Shown here: piece after piece, positions 7,691 through 13,563 of the stretch
Layout: the number at the start of each line of letters is the position of its first letter
Position numbering within the stretch: the first letter of the stretch is position 1
Assembly (NCBI GenBank): GCA_035457705.1
Contig: DATIBD010000117.1
Coordinates: 1-64,000 of the forward strand
DNA: 64,000 nucleotides
Origin: DASPGQ01 sp035457705
GTDB taxonomy: Bacteria; Acidobacteriota; Vicinamibacteria; Marinacidobacterales; SMYC01
Reading direction: 5' to 3'
The notes under the pieces: generated by a model
The model's input: the letters and a program-made list of their open reading frames with translations, nothing else
Database searches by the model: none
What the model was told of the DNA's origin: nothing
Position numbers and translations under genes: made by a program

Positions 7691-8488
7691 ATGAAAAAAG
7701 ACTACCCGGTCGAGTTCGTCTTCCAGACGCTCTCGTTGCTCGTGGCCATTATCCTGGTCCATACCATCTACGTGATTGTCGTGCGGCCAAACGCCGAGGT
7801 CGTTCTCGCCGACCAGCGCGCCCAGATGCAGGCCGATCCGAGCTACGTCCAGCAACGTTCGGCGTGGGTCATCATCCGGGATTTCGAGCAGGAAGCCTGC
7901 TTCATCTTGATGCTCTGGGCGATGGCGATCATGGCGTACAAAGGCATCATTGCGACCCGCGAGCACAGGCTCCTCGAGACCGAGCTCGTCCCGGTGAGCG
8001 ACGGAACGAAGATATTGCCGGAGGACGTACGCGAGTATGCGCGGCACATTCAAACGCTTCCGGTTGCGGCCCAGAGGCTCCTGTTGCCGCGGTCGCTGCT
8101 TTCCGCCCTTCACCGCTTCGGCGCGACTCGCAACATCCAGGACGTGTCGACGACGGCGCGGGATGTTTGCGAAGCTCAGGCGGAAAAGCTCGACTCCGAG
8201 CTCTCCATGGTCCGCTACATCGCCTGGGCGATCCCATCGATCGGGTTCATCGGAACGGTGCGCGGCATCGGCGACGCGCTGGCACAGGCGCACAAGGCGG
8301 TGGAAGGGGACATCGCCGGGGTCACGGAGAGCCTGGGCGTAGCGTTCAATTCGACGTTCATCGCGCTTCTCATCAGCATCGTGCTGATGTTCCTGCTCCA
8401 TCAACTCCAGCTACAACAAGAACGGCTGGTTCTCGATACCGAGACCTATGTCGACCAGCACCTCATCCAGCACCTCCAGGTTCCGTGA
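7691..8488 (+). CDS. MotA/TolQ/ExbB proton-channel family protein
   Basis: 265 residues. Hydrophobic segments lie near residues 10-30, 68-86, 175-195 and 218-240. The conserved C-terminal part AIPSIGFIGTVRGIGDAL is the hallmark of the MotA/TolQ/ExbB family, followed by ESLGVAFNSTFIALLISIVL, the second pore-lining helix with its Thr and Ser. Family members couple ion flow across the inner membrane to work in the periplasm and need a partner with a single helix carrying an essential Asp (ExbD, TolR or MotB). No separate ExbD/TolR gene is present; the two VWA proteins downstream are candidates because their N-terminal helices have a similar motif. It lies in the middle of the nine-gene operon and its stop overlaps the next start. 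Confidence 0.88.
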   Translation: MKKDYPVEFVFQTLSLLVAIILVHTIYVIVVRPNAEVVLADQRAQMQADPSYVQQRSAWVIIRDFEQEACFILMLWAMAIMAYKGIIATREHRLLETELVPVSDGTKILPEDVREYARHIQTLPVAAQRLLLPRSLLSALHRFGATRNIQDVSTTARDVCEAQAEKLDSELSMVRYIAWAIPSIGFIGTVRGIGDALAQAHKAVEGDIAGVTESLGVAFNSTFIALLISIVLMFLLHQLQLQQERLVLDTETYVDQHLIQHLQVP

Positions 8489-9777
8489 CGCCCATGGCCG
8501 CGCTCGCACTCGAGCTGAACGATGCCGGCATCCTGGCGATGCGGAGCGGTGTGGAGACACCCGTGCTCGAAAGTCCTGGTTATGCCGTGCTGGACGATGG
8601 CAACCTGCTGACCGGCACGCCCGCCGAAAGAGTCGCGCGGCTAAAACCTCGATTTCGTCATACGCGTTTCTGGGACGCGCTCGATCGGGAGCCGCTCGCA
8701 AAGCCATTCCCCAGGAATCTCACGAACGCGGACCTCGTGCATGCTCATCTGAACGGCATCTGGAGCGAGCTCCGCCCGGGAGTCCGGGAGGTCGTCCTCA
8801 TCGTACCCGGCTTCTATGACGACGAACAGCTCGGGCTGCTGCTGGGAGTCGCTCGGGCATGCGGTATGCCGGTGACCGCCATCGTGGATTCGTCGGTCGG
8901 TTGTCCGGCGGGCTCGTCCGTCTATCTGGACGTATTCCTCCATCGTGCCGCAGGGACTACGCCGGGAAGCCGCGAGGTTCGCGCCGACGACGAAGTGGGC
9001 CTGACGTCGCTACGCGATGCCTGGGCGGCGCTGCTGGCGCGCAGCTTCGTCCGCCAGACACGCTTCGACCCCCTCCACCGAGCCGAGACCGAGCAGCAGC
9101 TTTACGAAGAGCTTGCCGAGATCCTAGAAACGCTTGCCGACCAGGACGCCACGAGCCTGACGTTGCAGGCGTCGGGAAAGGAGAAACGAATCGAGATCAC
9201 CCGAGACGAGATGGTCGACTGCGCCCTGCCCCGATACCAGCGGATCGCGGCACTGGCGGGCGAAAGCAGCTCGGTTGCCGTGTCCCACCGTCTCGGGGCT
9301 TTGCCGGGATTCGTCGGTACCTTGTCGGGCAAGGTGATCGTGGTTCCTCGCGGAGAAGCGGCACGAACCGTATTCGAGCGCTGGGACGATCTTCCGCAGC
9401 CCGATGATACGGGCACGCTTCACCTGATCACGAGCTTCGAGCCGAAAGACCCGGTGGGTGAGCCCCCTCCCTCTCGTACGGTCACGCACCTGCTGCATGA
9501 GGGAGTCGCCTACGCCATCGACCCTGGGCCGTTCGTCATCGGCACCGAGCTCGGCGCAGAACAGCGTGGGTTGGCTCTCGCATCGACACCAGGGGTATCG
9601 CGCAACCATTGCCATATTCGGCGGGCCGGCGGGCGTGCCATTCTCGTCGACTCCAGCCGTTACGGATGTCACGTCAACGGCTTCCGCGTGCAGAGCGAAG
9701 CCACTCTCGAGCCAGGCGATAGGCTTCGTCTCGGTACCTCGGAGGTCGAGCTCCAGCTCATCGAGGTAAAGGACTGA
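8485..9777 (+). CDS. Actin/Hsp70-fold (ASKHA-like) domain fused to a C-terminal FHA domain
   Basis: 430 residues from a GTG at 8485 overlapping the preceding stop (GTGA); an ATG at 8494 is the alternative. The N-terminal ~320 residues look like an ASKHA ATPase: MAALALELNDAGILAM resembles phosphate-1, and VVLIVPGFYDDEQLGLLLG followed by ACGMPVTAIVDSSVG closely parallels the Hsp70 segment in which substrate-like helices precede the INEPTAAA motif. A late SGKVIVVPRGEAART could be the adenosine part. Residues ~335-427 are an FHA phosphothreonine-binding domain with PGVSRNHCHI (Ser-Arg and His), DSSRYGCHVNG (Asn-Gly) and GDRLRLG. No signal or membrane helix is seen, so it should be cytoplasmic and may regulate the membrane components by recognising phosphorylated partners. 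Confidence 0.75.
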   Translation: MTPMAALALELNDAGILAMRSGVETPVLESPGYAVLDDGNLLTGTPAERVARLKPRFRHTRFWDALDREPLAKPFPRNLTNADLVHAHLNGIWSELRPGVREVVLIVPGFYDDEQLGLLLGVARACGMPVTAIVDSSVGCPAGSSVYLDVFLHRAAGTTPGSREVRADDEVGLTSLRDAWAALLARSFVRQTRFDPLHRAETEQQLYEELAEILETLADQDATSLTLQASGKEKRIEITRDEMVDCALPRYQRIAALAGESSSVAVSHRLGALPGFVGTLSGKVIVVPRGEAARTVFERWDDLPQPDDTGTLHLITSFEPKDPVGEPPPSRTVTHLLHEGVAYAIDPGPFVIGTELGAEQRGLALASTPGVSRNHCHIRRAGGRAILVDSSRYGCHVNGFRVQSEATLEPGDRLRLGTSEVELQLIEVKD

Positions 9778-10874
9778 TGGCCCGGCGCTCTCGATCGGTG
9801 AACGTATTCGGCCTCGCCTTTCTCGACGCCATTACTTGCGGGTTCGGCGCAGTCGTGCTCTTTTTCATGATCATCAACGCCAGCTTCGGAAAGGAATCCG
9901 GCCGCAACGTTGCCGAGCTTCGAGGTGAGGTCGACCGGCTGGAAGTGGAAGTCCTCGAGGGAGTTCAGAAGCTGGTCGAGATTAGAAACTCCCTTCAGCG
10001 GATCGAGCAAGAGAACGTGATCGCGGCGGGGCTCTCTCGAAGGCTCATAGAGACCGTGACCGTGGTTCAGGAGGAGCTTGCCACTCACGAGAACTCGACC
10101 CTGGCGAAACGGGAGCACGTCAACAAACTGAAGTCTGACTTGAAGTCCCTGGAAGAGGAGGTGAAACGCCTCTCTGCCGCCGCACCCGCCGAGGAGACGC
10201 CCGGTGACCGCATACGGGCTTTCGTCGGCGAGGGGGATCGCCAGTATCTCACCGGTCTCAAGGTGGGAGGCCGCCGCATTCTGATCCTGCTCGACTCGTC
10301 GGCGAGCATGCTCGACGAGACGATCGTGAACATCATCCGGCGCCGCAACATGTCGGACGAGGTCAAGCGTCGCTCGCCCAAGTGGCAGCAGGCGGTGTCG
10401 ACGGTAGACTGGCTTACGACCCAGATCCCGAAAGAGTCCAGCTTTCAGGTCTACACGTTCTCGACCGACGCTCGACCGGTCATTCCCGACACCGACGGCA
10501 ACTGGCTCGACGGTGGCAGCCGCGAGAAGCTCGAGGAGGCGGTGCAACGCACCCGAGGAATCGTGCCCGGGGGAGGAACGAACCTCCATGCGGCCTTCGG
10601 CGCCGTGTCCCGCATGCGCCCCCCGCCCGACAACATCTACCTTCTCGTGGACGGGCTGCCCACGATGGGGCGGCAACCTCCCCGGGGTACGACCATCTCG
10701 GGGAAGGAGCGGCTGAAGCTCTTCGAGGAGGCGGTGAACGTTCTCCGGGATTCCACCCCCGTCAACGTGATTCTCTTTCCCATGGAAGGCGACGCCATGG
10801 CGGCGAGCGCGTTCTGGAAACTGGCGCTGGCAACGGGTGGCGCTTACGTGAGCCCCTCCGCGGACTGGCCATGA
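9777..10874 (+). CDS. Membrane-anchored VWA-domain protein (first of two)
   Basis: 365 residues; the ATG overlaps the previous stop by one base (TGATG). A short basic N-terminus leads to one transmembrane helix containing FLDAITCGFGAVVLFFMI, then a long coiled coil (~40-140, EVDRLEVEVLEGVQKLVEI and similar heptads). A von Willebrand A domain fills the C-terminal half: the MIDAS metal site is present as DSSASM, GGGTNL and LLVDGLP, giving the expected Asp-x-Ser-x-Ser, Thr and Asp ligands. The VWA domain would be periplasmic. The helix places an Asp near its start, much as in ExbD/TolR, which suggests partnership with the channel protein at 7691. It is a paralogue of the next gene. Confidence 0.85.
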   Translation: MARRSRSVNVFGLAFLDAITCGFGAVVLFFMIINASFGKESGRNVAELRGEVDRLEVEVLEGVQKLVEIRNSLQRIEQENVIAAGLSRRLIETVTVVQEELATHENSTLAKREHVNKLKSDLKSLEEEVKRLSAAAPAEETPGDRIRAFVGEGDRQYLTGLKVGGRRILILLDSSASMLDETIVNIIRRRNMSDEVKRRSPKWQQAVSTVDWLTTQIPKESSFQVYTFSTDARPVIPDTDGNWLDGGSREKLEEAVQRTRGIVPGGGTNLHAAFGAVSRMRPPPDNIYLLVDGLPTMGRQPPRGTTISGKERLKLFEEAVNVLRDSTPVNVILFPMEGDAMAASAFWKLALATGGAYVSPSADWP

Positions 10875-11884
10875 GAAGAAAAAGGAAAGGCGGTCAGTTC
10901 GAGAATTTCAGCCTCTCGTTCCTCGACGTCATCTGCTGCGGGTTCGGTGGCATCATTCTGCTTCTCGTCCTCACGAAGATCGGTGAGCCCCGCGCCCTCG
11001 AGGCCATCCGGTCCGAGCTCGAAGGGCTCGTTGCCAAGCTGCAGGAGGAGCTGTTCGAGCTACGCGGAGAGACGAACGTTTTCGAGCGCGACCTTAGGAC
11101 GAGGGTCGAGCAGCTTTCTGAAGAACGGGAGAAGATCGCCCGCCTCCGAGGCGACCTTTCCTCGATCCAGGGCGAGTTTGCGGCAACCGAGCAACTATCC
11201 GAGGTCAACGATATCGTCGAAGGACGGCTTCTCGCAGCACAACAGGCCCTGACCGAAGAGATGCAACGATTGCTCGGCAAAAGCTACCGGCGAAGCGAGA
11301 CCGACGCCACCATCGGCGGTGTCCCCGTCGACAGCGAGTACATCGTTTTCATCATCGACACCTCGGGAAGCATGCACAACTATGCCTGGCCCCTGGTACT
11401 TCAGAAGATGCAGGAAGTGCTCGCCGTCTATCCCAGAGTCAAGGGCATACAGGTCATGAACGACGAGGGCCAGTATATGTTCTCCAATTATGCGAGAAAG
11501 TGGATCCCCGACACCCCGGGAAGACGCCGTATCATCCTCGACCGTTTGAGGGGATGGGCACCGTTCAGCAACAGTAGTCCGGTGGAGGGCATCGAGCGAG
11601 CCATCCGGGCCTTTGCGGCGCCGGACAAGAAGATCAGCCTCTACGTTCTGGGGGACGAGTTCACCGGCGATTCGATCGAGGAGGTCGTTGAAACGGTCGA
11701 CCGGATCAACCGGCGCGGTCGCGACGGACAACGCCTCGTCCGCATCCACGCAATCGGCTTTCCGGTCATGTTCTCCCGCATCGGCTTTCAGGAGAACACC
11801 GGGGTTCGCTTCGCCACGCTGATGCGGATACTTTGCCGCGAGAACGGAGGCGCCTTCGTGGGACTGACCTCGATCCGTCCTTGA
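10871..11884 (+). CDS. Membrane-anchored VWA-domain protein (second of two)
   Basis: 337 residues from the ATG at 10871, which overlaps the preceding stop by 4 bp (ATGA). It has the same architecture as its neighbour: basic N-terminus, a helix with FSLSFLDVICCGFGGIILLL, a coiled coil (~50-120), then a VWA domain with MIDAS motif DTSGSM. The second and third MIDAS positions look different (SNSSPVEG and VLGDEFTG), so metal binding may be altered. The shared FLDxI(C/T)CGFG helix motif in both paralogues is far more conserved than a plain anchor requires. It is the last gene of the operon, and repeat copy 2 follows 27 bp downstream. Confidence 0.85.
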   Translation: MRRKRKGGQFENFSLSFLDVICCGFGGIILLLVLTKIGEPRALEAIRSELEGLVAKLQEELFELRGETNVFERDLRTRVEQLSEEREKIARLRGDLSSIQGEFAATEQLSEVNDIVEGRLLAAQQALTEEMQRLLGKSYRRSETDATIGGVPVDSEYIVFIIDTSGSMHNYAWPLVLQKMQEVLAVYPRVKGIQVMNDEGQYMFSNYARKWIPDTPGRRRIILDRLRGWAPFSNSSPVEGIERAIRAFAAPDKKISLYVLGDEFTGDSIEEVVETVDRINRRGRDGQRLVRIHAIGFPVMFSRIGFQENTGVRFATLMRILCRENGGAFVGLTSIRP

Positions 11885-11910
11885 GCCGAATGTTCCAAAG
11901 ACTTTGTGAC

Positions 11911-12042
11911 CTAGAGAGTGCTCAATGCCGTGGCGGGATCCGTAATCGATCGAGCCGCCACGGCTCGGGCTGCTTACGGCGCGGCAGGCGCGCCGGGCCC
12001 GCTCCGCTCGCGCAGGGTGAGCTGAGTTTTTCATCACCCTGC
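11911..12042. repeat. Dispersed structured repeat, copy 2
   Basis: Begins CTAGAGAGTGCTCAATGCCG and ends TTTTTCATCACCCTGC. It contains the same three hairpins as copy 1, including GCCGTGGCGG / CCGCCACGGC and CAGGGTGA / TCACCCTG. It is near-identical in its core to copies 1 and 3. It lies downstream of the nine-gene operon, between the VWA gene and the porin gene, with its CAGGGTGA end facing away from the operon. Confidence 0.85.
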
Positions 12043-12160
12043 CGCGGCCGGCATGGCACTTGATGTCGCGCCGAAAGTCCTGCATTCTAGTCTAGTGGCT
12101 GGCCAGTGAATCCGGACCACTTGCCGATCACGTGGTTCCGTAACTGAAATCCCCACGACG

Positions 12161-12178
12161 CCCCTCGGAAACGAGGGG
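12161..12178 (+). promoter_or_regulatory. GNRA-capped hairpin in the leader of the porin gene
   Basis: CCCCTCG-GAAA-CGAGGGG is a perfect 7-bp stem closed by a GAAA tetraloop, 39 bp before the GTG start of the porin gene. The upstream segment ATCCCC (12149-12154) could pair instead with GGGGAT (12175-12180), giving two mutually exclusive folds. This may be a leader-RNA control element or an attenuator; the rest of 12043-12217 shows no coding sequence. Confidence 0.4.
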
Positions 12179-12217
12179 ATCTCCGAGCATAAGTACTACC
12201 ATTCGAGGAGGTTGCGA

Positions 12218-13393
12218 GTGCTCACACGCTGGATTTCTGGGTTTTTGTGTGTACTGGGGTTTGTGGCGCCCGTCCGTGCCGTCCAGGAAGAGGAAAAGCC
12301 GAAGGCCTGGTACGACCGGCTGGATTTCGCGGGAGATCTGCGCATGCGGTACGAGGGATTCAACTGGGAAGGTCAGTTCGACGAAGGGCGACGGGATCGC
12401 CTGCGCTATCGGTTTCGCGTCGGCTTCGATATCGAGCTGACGAAATCCATTCGAAGCGGATTCCGCCTACGGAGCGGCGACCCGAAAGATCCGGTCTCCG
12501 ACAACCAGACTTTCGGTGGAGGTCTCGACAAGGACGGAATCAGCCTCGCCGAGTTCTACGCCGACTTCGATATCACCGATTCGGTGTCCGTCATCGCGGG
12601 CAAGTTCGACCATAGTGATTACTGGGAGGTCTCGGACCTGCACTGGGACGACGACGTCGTCGTGGAGGGGGCGATCCAGCGTTTCGCCATCCGGAGCTCT
12701 GAAGGGGCTCTGGCGCAAATCGACTTCAGCACCTACGAGCTCGTTCTCGAGGAATTCTCGTCGAGAGAGGATTCCTGGGTCCTGGGATTCCAGGCACGCC
12801 CCACGATCCGTCTCGACGAACGGAACGAGCTCATCGTGGGCGCAGGCTTCGACAGCTTCATCCGGCCGCAGGCCGTCGTGGATCTGAGCCTGGCGGGCGA
12901 GCTCACGGGAAACGACGTGACGAACCTGCTCGACCGGTCCGGCCGTCTGGTGAGCGACTTCGATATCCTGAATGCGTTCGGTATCTGGAATTATCGCTCG
13001 AGTGGAAGCTGGCCGGCCAAGCTCTTGTTTTTCTACTACAAGAACACCGGTGCCGGAGACGAGGCGGGTATCGATCCCTTCACCGGAGTCAGGGCCGTGG
13101 GGAGCGATAACGACACGGCCTATTTCGCTCGTGTCGAAGCCGGCCGCTACGACGCGCTCTGGCGGCTCTTGTTCCGTTACACTCGTTACGACTCGGAGCC
13201 GGACGCCTTGCTCTACGCCTATCTGCAATCGGACACGGGACGTTCGTCGAACGTCGCTGGTCACCGCGTCGACGTTAGAATCGGCATGCCAGCGAGACAG
13301 TACATCAACGTGACTTGGTACAACACGAGGCCCAAGATCGGTGACGACGCGACGATGAACCGGTGGCAGTTCGACTACGTCTTTCGCTACTGA
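12218..13393 (+). CDS. Putative outer-membrane porin (beta-barrel)
   Basis: 391 residues from the GTG at 12218. The strong site GAGGAGG at 12205-12211 touches a TTG at 12212 but is correctly spaced (6 bp) for the GTG. The protein has a signal peptide ending near VAPVRAVQ. The mature part opens with a typical porin segment FAGDLRMRYEGFNWEGQFDE, RYRFRVGFDIEL and FRLRSGDPKDPVSDNQTF, then alternating amphipathic strands to a C-terminal aromatic end (FDYVFRY), as in the putative-porin family of ~400 residues. It probably forms a channel for small solutes. It lies upstream of a phosphate-uptake locus, so phosphate is a possible but unproven substrate. Confidence 0.82.
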   Translation: MLTRWISGFLCVLGFVAPVRAVQEEEKPKAWYDRLDFAGDLRMRYEGFNWEGQFDEGRRDRLRYRFRVGFDIELTKSIRSGFRLRSGDPKDPVSDNQTFGGGLDKDGISLAEFYADFDITDSVSVIAGKFDHSDYWEVSDLHWDDDVVVEGAIQRFAIRSSEGALAQIDFSTYELVLEEFSSREDSWVLGFQARPTIRLDERNELIVGAGFDSFIRPQAVVDLSLAGELTGNDVTNLLDRSGRLVSDFDILNAFGIWNYRSSGSWPAKLLFFYYKNTGAGDEAGIDPFTGVRAVGSDNDTAYFARVEAGRYDALWRLLFRYTRYDSEPDALLYAYLQSDTGRSSNVAGHRVDVRIGMPARQYINVTWYNTRPKIGDDATMNRWQFDYVFRY

Positions 13394-13409
13394 GAGGTGC
13401 TATACTCTT

Positions 13410-13426
13410 GAGCGAATTGATCGCTC
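13410..13426 (+). terminator. Short hairpin after the porin gene
   Basis: GAGCGA-ATTGA-TCGCTC forms a 6-bp stem 17 bp after the porin stop, without a T-tract. It could weakly terminate or stabilise the porin mRNA. A TATACT hexamer at 13401-13406 just before it might be a -10 box for the following gene, but no convincing -35 is visible. Confidence 0.3.
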
Positions 13427-13563
13427 GAGCCTGCATGGGGACTCGCGCCCGTTCGAGGCCGCTTCCTAATCACCGCGCAGACCGCGAGCGCCTTGGGAGG
13501 TTGCCAAACCACTTCTCCTCCGCGAGTTGCTGGAGATGGTCTCCGGCTCGAGCCTGAGAGACC

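Noticed and set aside
2171..11884. Zorya-type anti-phage defence or Tol/Exb/Mot system
   Set aside because: The channel protein is related, but the OmpA-like ZorB partner, the ZorC/D-type genes, ExbD/TolR, TolB, Pal and MotB are all absent.
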